Positions 53,637 to 64,000 of a DNA stretch of 64,000 bases are shown in pieces. The position numbers and the translations under genes are program-made. This DNA comes from Paenibacillus sp. FSL K6-1096. Lineage in GTDB: Bacteria; Bacillota; Bacilli; Paenibacillales; Paenibacillaceae. The stretch lies in contig NZ_CP150274.1 of assembly GCF_037977055.1 (NCBI RefSeq), positions 2,232,001 to 2,296,000 on the forward strand, in the 5' to 3' direction. The notes beneath the pieces are model-generated. The model ran no database searches and had not been told where the DNA came from. It saw only the letters and a program-made list of their open reading frames with translations. How positions within the stretch are numbered: the stretch's first letter is position 1; each line of letters begins with the position of its first letter.

Positions 53637-54203
53637 TTAGCCCTCAAGACTAAGCAGGCCATGCTCTGAGGTCAACTCATGATATTTGTCCAGAAATGCC
53701 AGCCCTTCTTCAATACACTCCGCCCCGTACCGGATCGTCTTCTCCACCGAGGTGAACGGGAAGGGGAAGCCGGCCCGCAGGCTGCGCAGCACCAGGATGA
53801 CCCTCCCGCTGTACAGCAGCCCCCGGCCGAAGCCCTCGCCGTTAATCTCTGCCGAGCTCTGGATGAGGAGTCCGCTGCGCTCCTCCATCACTCCGGCCAT
53901 CGCCTGGAACAGCAGCGGCACCTGCTGGCGGACCTTCGGTGAGACGCTGCAATTGAATTCCGATTGCTCCCGGTCTCCGGCAGAAGCCAGGAACAGCTTC
54001 CCGATCTTCTCCGCCGCCGGGAGCGAGGCATGCCGGCCGTAGAAATCTCCGGCATCCAGCACATCGCACAGGCGGCGGGTCAGGGCTTCCACCGTCCCGG
54101 GATTCAGATCAGCGCGGGCTTTCCGGCTGCGCGGTCTCAGGGCCGCCCCTTCCGCCACCGCCGGATTCAGCAATGCCGCATTCTCATTAGCCATGGGTTC
54201 CAT
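53637..54203 (-). CDS. NifX-associated DUF269-like nitrogen fixation protein
   Basis: In this 188-residue protein, after a variable N-terminus, residues about 42-180 fit the DUF269/NifX-associated pattern. It has DAGDFYGRH near the start, ERSGLLIQSSAEINGEGFGR in the middle, then SGRVILVLRSLRAGFPFPF and SVEKTIRYGAECIEEGLAFL. In proteobacteria this family is encoded next to nifX. The match is by motif memory and the protein is divergent. The start at 54203 has GGAGG 8 bases upstream and lies inside the end of nifX. It is an addition to the nine-gene Paenibacillus cluster. Confidence 0.75.
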   Translation of the reverse strand: MEPMANENAALLNPAVAEGAALRPRSRKARADLNPGTVEALTRRLCDVLDAGDFYGRHASLPAAEKIGKLFLASAGDREQSEFNCSVSPKVRQQVPLLFQAMAGVMEERSGLLIQSSAEINGEGFGRGLLYSGRVILVLRSLRAGFPFPFTSVEKTIRYGAECIEEGLAFLDKYHELTSEHGLLSLEG

Positions 54204-54597
54204 CTGCATCTCCTCCTTCGCCCTCTTCCAGTTCCTCCGCCCGCAGCACCTTGGCCAGCCACATGGGCGGCTTGCCCTGAAGCATCTCCGTCAGCCGCTT
54301 CAGCTGCTCTTCAATGGAGCTGCCGATCGGCACCTTCACCGGCATAATCTTGCGGCGCGTCACCCTTGCGGCCGCAGATGCGCCGATCTGCATAATGAAG
54401 ATCAGCGTGCAGTCGCTTACCGCCTCCAGGCGGCTGTCAATTTTGCCCGCTTCATCCTGGCCCGGTACTATGGTCAGCCGGCGCAGCTCCACCAGGGAGG
54501 CGCCGGATTTCGTTACCTCATATACAGCAAACATCGGACTCTGCCCGAAATGGGCATTCACACGGCTTCCATCATCTGTGGCGAACGCTACTTTCAC
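54187..54597 (-). CDS. nifX: nitrogenase cofactor carrier NifX
   Basis: NifX carries NifB-cofactor and its derivatives between assembly proteins. The 136-residue product has the NifX/NafY dinitrogenase-cofactor domain: MKVAFATDDGSRVNAHFG, then FAVYEV. The start is GTG with AGGGAGG upstream, inside the last 26 bases of nifN. The C-terminal tail is acidic (EELEEGEGGD). Overlaps on both sides indicate translational coupling. Confidence 0.93.
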   Translation of the reverse strand: MKVAFATDDGSRVNAHFGQSPMFAVYEVTKSGASLVELRRLTIVPGQDEAGKIDSRLEAVSDCTLIFIMQIGASAAARVTRRKIMPVKVPIGSSIEEQLKRLTEMLQGKPPMWLAKVLRAEELEEGEGGDADGTHG

Positions 54598-55900
54598 GGC
54601 TGCCTGCCTCCCTTTGCATGATCAGATTTCCTGCCCTGTTGCTCCACTCCATAGCCCCCCTGTATCCGACCGAGACGGACATATAGGCCCCAAGCTCACT
54701 CCACACCGGGAATCCGGCAGCCAGGAAGGCTGCGGAGACCCGCTTCGCACCGGCAATCCCATGCGAATTGCTGATCCACAGATCAGCTCCCTTGCCCAGC
54801 ACCTCGGCATCGTCCAGATCCCCCACCCATACCTCGCGTTCCATTCCCGCGACCAGCGGGGTCTCGAAGGAGGTTAGCAGCGCCTTCTGCTCAACCCCCA
54901 GCTCCTCCAGCCAGCCGGAGACAGAATACAGATGATCCGGCTCCAGCGCAGCCAGGACAGACATCCCGGCGAACTGAAAATGGGCATCGAGCATGCTGTC
55001 GAGCAGATTCTCGCGCTGCCAGCAATACCGCAGCGGCACCGGCTCCCCGCTGATCTGATGCAGGAAATGCAGCAGCTCATCCGTAGCCTTCAGCCCCATT
55101 GCCCCCTCAAACACCTTATATGGTGTGCCGAGCGCATTGTGCAGCCGTCTGGCCGGACGCTCCATGCTGCCGCCAACAGCAATTGTCAGCCCGGACTGCA
55201 GGCTCTGCAGCATCGAGTCCAGGGGAACTCCGCCCCGCGTCAGCGGGGAGAAGCCGGTCAGCAGATGTCCCGATAAGGAGGTTGAAATATCCGGCAGGGC
55301 AATCACCTCGAAGCCGAAGGAGGAGATCATCTCCTTCAGCTCCATCACATCGGCCGGGGTTAGGAAGGAGCCGGGCAGCAAGGTAATCTGCCTGCTGTTC
55401 ACGCTTCTTGCCCCCCGGTGCCCCGCCTGCTGGATCATCTCGTCGATCATCGACTCAACCGTAGCGCTGAACCCCGATTCCAGCGACCCGCGAAAATCCG
55501 GCAGCACCACGGTGAAGGCGAGCCCTCCGCGCATATTCCGCTCTCTTTTATACGACTTCAGCATGTTCTGGTAATCCACTCCGGCCACATCGGTCAGCTC
55601 GGTTCCAATGATGCCGATGATATCCGGGCGATGCTTGCTCAGCACCAGGTTCAGCGCCTCCTCCAGATTGCGGTTCGCATCGAAGATGACATCCATCTCC
55701 TGCAGCGCAGAGGTCTGCAGGGCAATCGGCTCGCGGAAATGACGGGTGAGCAGCGCCTTCGGAAAAGCGGAGCAGCCCTGCGCCCCGTGAATCAGCGGCA
55801 TCGCCCGGTAACAGCCCTGCAGGGCCAGTACGGCTCCCAGCGACTGCCCGATCTTCAGAGGATTCACCGATACCGGCTTCTTTCTGCGGTTAACGGTCAT
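54572..55900 (-). CDS. nifN: nitrogenase iron-molybdenum cofactor biosynthesis protein NifN
   Basis: NifN forms the NifEN scaffold on which NifB-cofactor matures, and is a relative of NifK. The 442-residue protein has SVNPLKIGQSLGAVLALQGC at 11-30, HGAQGCSAFPKALLTRHFRE and DIIGIIGTELTD. Cys30 and Cys43 are conserved positions. It is not fused to NifB or NifE, unlike some lineages. An AAGGAGG site precedes the ATG, which overlaps the nifE stop by 11 bases. Confidence 0.95.
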   Translation of the reverse strand: MTVNRRKKPVSVNPLKIGQSLGAVLALQGCYRAMPLIHGAQGCSAFPKALLTRHFREPIALQTSALQEMDVIFDANRNLEEALNLVLSKHRPDIIGIIGTELTDVAGVDYQNMLKSYKRERNMRGGLAFTVVLPDFRGSLESGFSATVESMIDEMIQQAGHRGARSVNSRQITLLPGSFLTPADVMELKEMISSFGFEVIALPDISTSLSGHLLTGFSPLTRGGVPLDSMLQSLQSGLTIAVGGSMERPARRLHNALGTPYKVFEGAMGLKATDELLHFLHQISGEPVPLRYCWQRENLLDSMLDAHFQFAGMSVLAALEPDHLYSVSGWLEELGVEQKALLTSFETPLVAGMEREVWVGDLDDAEVLGKGADLWISNSHGIAGAKRVSAAFLAAGFPVWSELGAYMSVSVGYRGAMEWSNRAGNLIMQREAGSRESSVRHR

Positions 55901-57254
55901 ACGGCGGCGCCTCCTTATCCCAGGGAGCCGGGCTTGCGGCCAGCTTCCAGATCGGATTACCCAGCGAATACGCCAGCTCCTTCGCCAGCCTCAGCAGCCC
56001 TTCATATCCGGCATACGCCTTGTGGCGCTCCTGATTAATATCGATGAAGGGGATCTGTTCTTTCATGGCTACGTACATATTGCGGCCTCCGGCGATCATA
56101 ATATCCGCCTTGCGCTCTCTGACGGTCTTGATAATCCGGCTGGCTCCGCCTTCAGGAATATATTCCGTGTCGTCGCCCACCCGGTCCGCGATCCGCCGCA
56201 CATCATCCTGGGTGCTTTTGTTCGTGCCGACGCCGACAACCTGAACGCCCAGCTCCTTCAGCGCCGAGATGACCGACCAGCTCTTGACGCCGCCGGTGTA
56301 GAGCACGGCCCGCTTGCCCTTCAGCAGCTTGCGGTAAGGCCGCAGCTCCTGGCTGAGCCGGGACTCCTCCCGCTCGGTCAGCCGGTCCACCCGCCGCTCC
56401 ATCTCGCGGTCGTTCATCAGATATGCCATCTGGCGCAGCGAATAGGTCGTCTCCTTCGCGCCGTAGAACGAGCCCTCAAAGAAAGGAATCCCGTATCTTC
56501 CCTCCATCTCCCGGGCCAGGCCCAGCAGCGCCCGGCTGCATACCACCATGTTCACCTTGGCCCGGTGCGCCCAGGTAATCTCCTTATAACGGGCATCCCC
56601 CGTGATCCGCGAGGTCACTGCGATTCCGGCGCTGCCCATCAGGCGCTCGATATCCCACATCTCTCCGGCAATATTATATTCGCCGATCAGATTGACCCCC
56701 ATCACCGTCTCCGGCTCCGGCTCTCCCGTACCGATGACGTATTGCAGCAGGGCTTCTCCCGCCAGCCGGTTCCCGAGATTCTTGCTCCCGACGAAGCCGG
56801 GGCTGTTCACGGGAATGACCGGCAGGCCAAGCCGTTCCGCCGCCTCCTTGCAGACGCTATCCAGATCCTCGCCGGTCAGCGCGGTCACACAGGTTGAATA
56901 TACAAATATTGCCGGAGGCGCAAAGCGCCCGGCAATATAGTCAATGCTGTCCTTCAGTTTCTTCTCTCCGCCGAAGATAATATCGGAATCCGTCAGGTCT
57001 GTAGCGAAGCCGTATTGGGAGAGGGAGGGGCCGCTGGAGAGCGTGCCCCTGCTCTCCCAGCTGTTGCCCGCACAGGCAACCGGCCCATGAACCAGATGCG
57101 CAGCGTCCATAATCGGCAGCAGTGTGATCTGGGCTCCATCGAAGGAGCAGCCTCCGGCGGCTTCTCCCGGCTTGGGCCGCGGACAGGCCTTCACCTTGGG
57201 CGCGATGCTCCCGCAAGCCTGGGAATCGAATTCGTCATGCCGAACAGGGTCCAT
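55890..57254 (-). CDS. nifE: nitrogenase iron-molybdenum cofactor biosynthesis protein NifE
   Basis: NifE is the NifD-like subunit of the NifEN scaffold. The 454-residue protein has the cluster cysteines Cys36 (GGCSFDGAQ), Cys61 (HGPVACAGNSW) and Cys122 (YSTCVTALTGED) and the central TDSDIIFGGEKKLKD. An AAGGAGAGGA site precedes the ATG, 35 bases after nifK. It ends overlapping nifN. Confidence 0.96.
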   Translation of the reverse strand: MDPVRHDEFDSQACGSIAPKVKACPRPKPGEAAGGCSFDGAQITLLPIMDAAHLVHGPVACAGNSWESRGTLSSGPSLSQYGFATDLTDSDIIFGGEKKLKDSIDYIAGRFAPPAIFVYSTCVTALTGEDLDSVCKEAAERLGLPVIPVNSPGFVGSKNLGNRLAGEALLQYVIGTGEPEPETVMGVNLIGEYNIAGEMWDIERLMGSAGIAVTSRITGDARYKEITWAHRAKVNMVVCSRALLGLAREMEGRYGIPFFEGSFYGAKETTYSLRQMAYLMNDREMERRVDRLTEREESRLSQELRPYRKLLKGKRAVLYTGGVKSWSVISALKELGVQVVGVGTNKSTQDDVRRIADRVGDDTEYIPEGGASRIIKTVRERKADIMIAGGRNMYVAMKEQIPFIDINQERHKAYAGYEGLLRLAKELAYSLGNPIWKLAASPAPWDKEAPPYDR

Positions 57255-57289
57255 CGGCTATCCTCTCCTTCGCTTAAGATGCTGTGTAA

Positions 57290-58849
57290 TTAACGCACCA
57301 GTTCAAAGTTAAAGCCGGAGTTATGATCATCGAGCTGCTGAAGAATCGTGTTGACGATCAGGCTCAGCAGGTTAAGCGTGCCCTGATACCCGATAATCGG
57401 GTACCGGTGCATATGATGGCGGTCGAAGATCGGGAAGCCTACCCGCACCAGCGGTACCTCCGCATCCTTGGCGGCAAACTTCAGATGCGAGCTGCCAATC
57501 GCTAAGTCCACCTTGTCATTCAGCAGCAGCGAGCGCATATGCCACAGGTCTCTGCCGACATGCACTGTGGCTTCGGAGCCATACGGGCTTGCGGCCAGCA
57601 GCGCCTCGGCCTCCTCCTTGAACTTCACTTCGTTGTAATCCACATCCCCGTTCGAGCAGATGATATGCACCGGCTCCATTCCGGTCTCCAGGCAGAACCC
57701 GATCAGGCCGATCAGCAGATCCGGGTCACCCACCAGCGCAACCCGCTTGCCGTGCAGGTACGGATGGCTGTCCATCAGCGCGTCTACCACCCGGCCGCGC
57801 TCTTCCGTAAGCATTGCTGGAACCGGCAGGCCGGTCAGCTCGCTGATCGCTTCGAGCAGCTTATCGGTCCCTGTGATGCCAAGCGGTGTCGACAATGCCG
57901 CAATCTGCTGGTTCCAGGTGCCGCTGATATATTCCTGTGTCTTCTTCAGCGTATACTTCTGCAGGGACAGCGTGCCTAGCGCATTGGCTGCCTGTGGCAC
58001 CTCCTCCAGCTTGGTACCGCCGTAATAGTATTCGTATTCACCGGTTGCCGGCGAATCGTAGTTTCCGCTGTGGTCGCCCAGAATCGTATACTTGGTATCG
58101 AAGGCGGCCAGAATCTTGCGCATCTCTGCGAAGTTGCCGGTGTATGGCTCGAAGCCCAGCATGACATTCAGCTTCTCCCCGCTCTCCGCCCCGCTTCCCG
58201 GCTTGCTCTCAATGCCGGAACGCGTGTAGAGATAGCTCAGAATGCCCTTCAGCATGGCATCGTAGCCCGTGATATGGGAGCCGACGAAGCTCGGTGTATT
58301 GCAGTATGCGACCGGATATTCTTCGCTGATTACCCCTTTAACCCTGGCATTGCCGATAAAAGCATTCAGGTCATCCCCGATGACCTCGGCCATGCAGGTG
58401 GTACAGATGGCAACCATCTCCGGCTTATACAGCGCAATACTGTTCTCCAGGCCGTCGATCAGATTGTTCATCCCGCCGAAGACGGCGGCGTCCTCGGTCA
58501 TAGAGGTGGAGACTGACGGCGTAGGCTCCTTGAAATGGCGGCTGAGATGGCTGCGGAAGTAAGCGTTGCAGCCCTGCGAGCCGTGTACGAACGGCAGCGT
58601 CTTCTCGAATCCGAGTGCAGCCATGACCGACCCGAGCGGCTGGCAGGCTTTATGCGGATTAATCACCACATTCTGGCGGCTGAAATTCTTCTCCATATAT
58701 TCGGCAGACTTGGAGTATGCCAGCGCCTCGGCGGTCTCCTGCTCGCTGCAGGGCGCTTCGAACTGCTTCTTGTTCTCCCGCTGCTGCAGGTAACGCGCTT
58801 CCTTGAACAGGCTGGTATTATCCTTAATATTCAGTTCATCTCTGCTCAT
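57290..58849 (-). CDS. nifK: nitrogenase molybdenum-iron protein beta chain NifK
   Basis: NifK is the beta subunit of dinitrogenase. The 519-residue protein has the P-cluster cysteines Cys69 ([11 protein letters not shown]), Cys94 ([20 protein letters not shown]) and Cys152 ([12 protein letters not shown]). The ATG at 58849 overlaps the nifD stop (ATGA) and has GGAGGAGG upstream; a longer reading frame has no better site. The subunit ratio with NifD would be helped by this coupling. Confidence 0.98.
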   Translation of the reverse strand: MSRDELNIKDNTSLFKEARYLQQRENKKQFEAPCSEQETAEALAYSKSAEYMEKNFSRQNVVINPHKACQPLGSVMAALGFEKTLPFVHGSQGCNAYFRSHLSRHFKEPTPSVSTSMTEDAAVFGGMNNLIDGLENSIALYKPEMVAICTTCMAEVIGDDLNAFIGNARVKGVISEEYPVAYCNTPSFVGSHITGYDAMLKGILSYLYTRSGIESKPGSGAESGEKLNVMLGFEPYTGNFAEMRKILAAFDTKYTILGDHSGNYDSPATGEYEYYYGGTKLEEVPQAANALGTLSLQKYTLKKTQEYISGTWNQQIAALSTPLGITGTDKLLEAISELTGLPVPAMLTEERGRVVDALMDSHPYLHGKRVALVGDPDLLIGLIGFCLETGMEPVHIICSNGDVDYNEVKFKEEAEALLAASPYGSEATVHVGRDLWHMRSLLLNDKVDLAIGSSHLKFAAKDAEVPLVRVGFPIFDRHHMHRYPIIGYQGTLNLLSLIVNTILQQLDDHNSGFNFELVR

Positions 58850-60303
58850 ACGCCCGCCTCCTCCGGCTGAGTGCTTCCCTTGCGGCCTACCAGCTTCCAT
58901 ACCGGGCTGTTCACGGTCATATCCATATCCTTGGCAAACACCTTGAAGCCGTCGAAGCCATGATACGGACCGCTGTAATCCCAGGAGTGCATCTGGCGGA
59001 ACGGCACACCCATTTTGTGATAGACATACTTCTCCTTCACGCCCGAGCCGACCAGATCGATATTCATCTTCTTGGTCAGCTCCTCCAGCTCGTAGGCAGT
59101 GGGATCATCCATGACGATGGTTCCCTCCTCCAGCATCGGGAGCATCTTCTCATAATCATCCTTGTGGGCGAACTCATAGCCGGAGGCTACGATATCCATC
59201 CCCAGATCCTCATAGGCTCCGATGGTATGCCGGGAGCGCAGGCCGCCGATCATCAGCATGACAGTTTTATTCTCCAGACGCGGCCGGTATTTGCTGATCA
59301 CGGCATCCATGACCGGCTTGTATTTGGCAATCATCTTCTCGCAATTCTCCTGAATCGTCTCATCGAACAGGGCCGCAATCGCCCGCAGGCTCTCATAGGT
59401 CTTCGTAGGTCCGAAGAAATTGTATTCCAGATAAGGGATGCCGTAGGCCTTCTCCATATGATCCACCATGTAGTTCATCGACCGGTGGCAGTGGATCAGG
59501 TTCAGCTTGGCCTTGTGCGCAATCTCCAGCTCATTCAGGGAGCCGTCTCCGGACCACTGGGCAATCACACGCAGCCCCATCTCCTCCAGCAGGATACGGG
59601 AGGCCCAGGCATCGCCGCCGATGTTATAGTCCCCGATAATATTGACATCGTAAGGACCGGTCTCCGCCAGCTCGGCACGGCCCATCACGAAATCGCGGAT
59701 CGCATCGTTGGCGATATGGTGGCCCAGCGACTGGCTGACTCCGCGGAAGCCCTCGCAGCGTACCGGCACCACCGGCATATCCAGCTCCTTGGACATCTTC
59801 TTGGATACCGCTTCAATATCATCGCCGATCAGCCCAACGGGACACTCAGACTGCACTGAAATCCCTTTGGCCAGCGGGAACATCTCGGTAATCTCGCGCA
59901 TAATGACGGCCAGCTTCTTATCCCCGCCGAAGACAATATCCGTCTCCTGAAAATCACTGGTAATCTGCATCGCGGTGAAATTGTCGATGCCCAGCGTGCC
60001 GTTCGCGAAGTTGCGGCGCGAGCCCCAGCTATACTGGCCGCAGCCTACAGGACCATGACTGATATGGACCATATCCTTGATCGGGCCCCAGACCACACCT
60101 TTGGACCCGGCATAGGCGCAGCCGCGCGGGGTCATAACGCCCGGACGGGATTTGATATTGGACTTCACCGCGCAGGTGCCGCAGTCGATCGCCTGATCGT
60201 TAGCAACCTGGAAGTGCTTCTCCCGGTCCTTCCGCGCTTTTTTCGGGTAGGCTTCCAGAATGTCGGCAACGAGCTTCTGATTCTCTTCGATATTCAGCCC
60301 CAT
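58846..60303 (-). CDS. nifD: nitrogenase molybdenum-iron protein alpha chain NifD
   Basis: NifD is the catalytic alpha subunit carrying the iron-molybdenum cofactor. The 485-residue protein has the P-cluster ligands Cys62 ([11 protein letters not shown]), Cys88 ([10 protein letters not shown]) and Cys154, and the cofactor ligands in [11 protein letters not shown] (Cys) and [16 protein letters not shown] (His). The conserved histidine in the resting site, in [11 protein letters not shown], is also present. These features mark it as the Mo type, not VnfD or AnfD. An AAAGGAGGG site precedes the ATG. Confidence 0.98.
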   Translation of the reverse strand: MGLNIEENQKLVADILEAYPKKARKDREKHFQVANDQAIDCGTCAVKSNIKSRPGVMTPRGCAYAGSKGVVWGPIKDMVHISHGPVGCGQYSWGSRRNFANGTLGIDNFTAMQITSDFQETDIVFGGDKKLAVIMREITEMFPLAKGISVQSECPVGLIGDDIEAVSKKMSKELDMPVVPVRCEGFRGVSQSLGHHIANDAIRDFVMGRAELAETGPYDVNIIGDYNIGGDAWASRILLEEMGLRVIAQWSGDGSLNELEIAHKAKLNLIHCHRSMNYMVDHMEKAYGIPYLEYNFFGPTKTYESLRAIAALFDETIQENCEKMIAKYKPVMDAVISKYRPRLENKTVMLMIGGLRSRHTIGAYEDLGMDIVASGYEFAHKDDYEKMLPMLEEGTIVMDDPTAYELEELTKKMNIDLVGSGVKEKYVYHKMGVPFRQMHSWDYSGPYHGFDGFKVFAKDMDMTVNSPVWKLVGRKGSTQPEEAGV

Positions 60304-60364
60304 GAATTGACCCTCCTTTATCTAATGGCTTACTTAAAAGTTGAGTTTCAAGCCTGACCGCCGC

Positions 60365-62603
<2,239 letters not shown>

Positions 62604-62716
62604 GTTCCCACCTCCTTTTAAGTTCAGAACCCGCTTTGGAAGCTTCTCTACCGTTAAGGGATAGAGCTTCACTATTTTCTTGCACAACGTGTTTCAGGTA
62701 ATCCTTGTCTGGTTAA

Positions 62717-62733
62717 TGTTATTTTACTTAACA
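62717..62733. promoter_or_regulatory. GlnR site downstream of the nif promoter
   Basis: TGTTAAGTAAAATAACA (minus strand) matches the GlnR/TnrA consensus TGTNA-N7-TNACA exactly. It lies about 32 bases downstream of the -10 element and about 115 bases before nifB. A site in this position would repress under nitrogen excess, as reported for Paenibacillus polymyxa nif. Confidence 0.9.
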
Positions 62734-62764
62734 TTTAACTGACTTGTATGCTTTGATTAGTTTC

Positions 62765-62793
62765 ATCATATTTTCATCACCGGGCATCGTCAA
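62765..62793 (-). promoter_or_regulatory. nif operon promoter
   Basis: On the minus strand TTGACG (62788-62793) and TATGAT (62765-62770) are separated by exactly 17 bases. This is a sigma-A-type promoter, as in other Paenibacillus nif clusters, not the sigma-54 type of proteobacteria. Confidence 0.8.
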
Positions 62794-62852
62794 TTACTCC
62801 AGCGCTTGATTTGCCCTGATTTTCCTTTTGTTTGCAGTTTCGCCATAACATA

Positions 62853-62869
62853 TGTCAACTTATATGACT
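62853..62869. promoter_or_regulatory. GlnR-like site upstream of the nif promoter
   Basis: AGTCATATAAGTTGACA (minus strand) matches TGTNA-N7-TNACA except at its first base. It lies about 60 bases upstream of the -35 element, suiting an activating site under nitrogen limitation. Confidence 0.65.
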
Positions 62870-62933
62870 TACAGTTATCATGTTTCCGTTTTCAGTACCG
62901 TCTATTTTGACTGATATTTGTTCTCACAGGGCA

Positions 62934-62962
62934 TTGACAACGCCTCTTAACTCGGATATGAT
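62934..62962 (+). promoter_or_regulatory. promoter of the riboswitch-terC transcript
   Basis: TTGACA (62934-62939) and TATGAT (62957-62962) are separated by 17 bases. It is back to back with the nif promoter. Confidence 0.85.
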
Positions 62963-63004
62963 ACTTTTAGCAAAAGCGAAAACTTCAAAATTTCATATAA
63001 TCCC

Positions 63005-63157
63005 GTAAAGGGGAGTAGCTGTTAGATAAAATCGTCAATACGAGAGTATGAAGATATTCTCCGGTTTTATCGGCAATAACCATTGTTAGCGAGACCTTTA
63101 CCAACCAGGTTACCTTTATTTTTTGAGGATGATCTGTTTGGTAAAGGTCTTTTTTAT
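63005..63157 (+). promoter_or_regulatory. yybP-ykoY (manganese) riboswitch with terminator
   Basis: The conserved AAAGGGGAGTAGCT lies at 63007-63020 and its partner GAGACCTTTACC near 63091-63102. P1 pairs GTAAAGG (63005-63011) with CCTTTAC (63095-63101). The same CCTTTACC strand can instead pair with GGTAAAGG (63140-63147) to form a terminator ending in TTTTTT. The exclusive structures mean Mn2+ binding would favour P1 and read-through. This element typically controls TerC/YkoY genes, as here. Confidence 0.92.
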
Positions 63158-63237
63158 ATATATTTTTGGTTAAACTAATGGTAACACCGGCAGTTTTTTC
63201 AAAAAAAGCAGTTAAACCACTTGAGGAGGAAACAGCA

Positions 63238-64000
63238 ATGGATTGGGGATTACTATTAGAATACGGATGGGTATTGCTCGTTCTCGTAGCACTGGAGGGA
63301 CTGCTTGCCGCGGATAACGCACTGGTACTTGCAATTATGGTAAAGCATCTTCCGGATGAGGAACGCAAAAAAGCCCTGTTTTACGGATTGGCCGGAGCCT
63401 TCGTGTTCCGCTTCGGATCGCTGTTTGTCATCTCCTATCTGGTGGATATCTGGCAGGTACAAGCCATCGGTGCGATTTATCTGTTATTCATTGCGGGGAA
63501 TCATATTTTCCGGAAGGTATTGTTTAAGAAGCCGGTGACCGAGGAAGCTAATGAAAGCGGCAACCCTGAGGTCGTTAATAAGAAAAAATCAAGCTTCTGG
63601 TTCACTGTACTTAAGGTTGAGGTAGCTGATATCGCCTTTGCTGTTGACTCCATCCTCGCGGCTGTAGCCCTCGCCGTTGCCCTCCCTCCAAGCGGAATGG
63701 GCCACATCGGCGGACTCGACGGCGGACAGTTCCTCGTCATCTTCGCGGGCGGCTTCATCGGTCTGGTCATTATGCGGTTCGCTGCTTCCTTCTTCGTCAA
63801 GCTGCTTCATACCCGTCCGGGCCTTGAGGTTGCTGCCTTCTTCATCGTCGGCTGGGTTGGGGTTAAGCTGGCAGTCATCACATTGGCTCACCCGTCCCTG
63901 GGTGTATTGTCCGAGGACTTCGCCCACAGCACCTGGTGGAAGCTGACCTTCTACGTAGTGCTGATCATCATCGCTGCAACCGGCTGGTTCATGAGCAGTG
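63238..64000 (+). CDS. TerC/YkoY-family membrane protein (3' end outside window)
   Basis: This multi-pass protein of the TerC family has its first 254 residues visible. Key features are the acidic intramembrane motifs EGLLAADNALVLAIMVKHLP (segment 1) and VEVADIAFAVDSILAA, typical of Mn-exporting YkoY/Alx-like members. The ATG follows TTGAGGAGG. The frame stays open to base 64000. It is expressed from a riboswitch leader, consistent with manganese efflux or metallation of secreted proteins. Confidence 0.93.
   Translation, partial: MDWGLLLEYGWVLLVLVALEGLLAADNALVLAIMVKHLPDEERKKALFYGLAGAFVFRFGSLFVISYLVDIWQVQAIGAIYLLFIAGNHIFRKVLFKKPVTEEANESGNPEVVNKKKSSFWFTVLKVEVADIAFAVDSILAAVALAVALPPSGMGHIGGLDGGQFLVIFAGGFIGLVIMRFAASFFVKLLHTRPGLEVAAFFIVGWVGVKLAVITLAHPSLGVLSEDFAHSTWWKLTFYVVLIIIAATGWFMSS

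Overview
The window looks like chromosome from a nitrogen-fixing Paenibacillus. The evidence is a compact GlnR-type nif cluster (nifB-H-D-K-E-N-X-orf-hesA-nifV), spore-germination genes of the GerA/B/C and GerM types, a T-box in front of argS, strong Shine-Dalgarno sites with frequent GTG/TTG starts, and a secreted multi-domain chitinase. I inferred the genus from gene content and order; no marker gene was compared.

Layout. 1-3254: end of a germinant-receptor operon. 3339-10797: VanZ-like protein, ispG, clpX, clpP, tig and a ysoA-position gene, all on the minus strand. 10950-28493: a stretch bounded by two tRNA-Arg(UCU) genes in opposite orientation. It holds a two-gene RQC-like unit, a pst operon without pstB, a TetR-controlled ABC-2 exporter, a large SNF2 helicase, small hypothetical genes and T-box-controlled argS. 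29126-36957: asnB, then an oligopeptide/nickel-type ABC importer operon with a methyltransferase, preceded by a Zur-like operator. 37109-49506: housekeeping and hypothetical genes (aldo-keto reductase, cupin, SPFH/NfeD pair, chitinase, rdgB-rph-gerM, pgpA, metallo-hydrolase, methyltransferase). 49714-51417: GH13 glucosidase. 51709-62603: the ten-gene nif operon, read leftwards. 62604-64000: the nif promoter, back to back with a yybP-ykoY (manganese) riboswitch and a TerC-family gene cut by the window end.

How the genes work together. NifH, NifD and NifK are the nitrogenase proteins. NifB, NifE, NifN, NifX and NifV build the iron-molybdenum cofactor, and HesA and a DUF269-like protein are accessory. 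A sigma-A-type promoter lies between an upstream near-consensus GlnR site and a downstream consensus GlnR site, the arrangement described for activation and repression of nif in Paenibacillus.

The least explained signal is non-coding. Six intergenic elements of about 177-182 bp are built from four words stepped by about 51 bp. They carry three different word types but share length and period, and five lie between convergent genes or gene ends. They may be one superfamily of mobile or regulatory elements. I know of no description of it but could not search.
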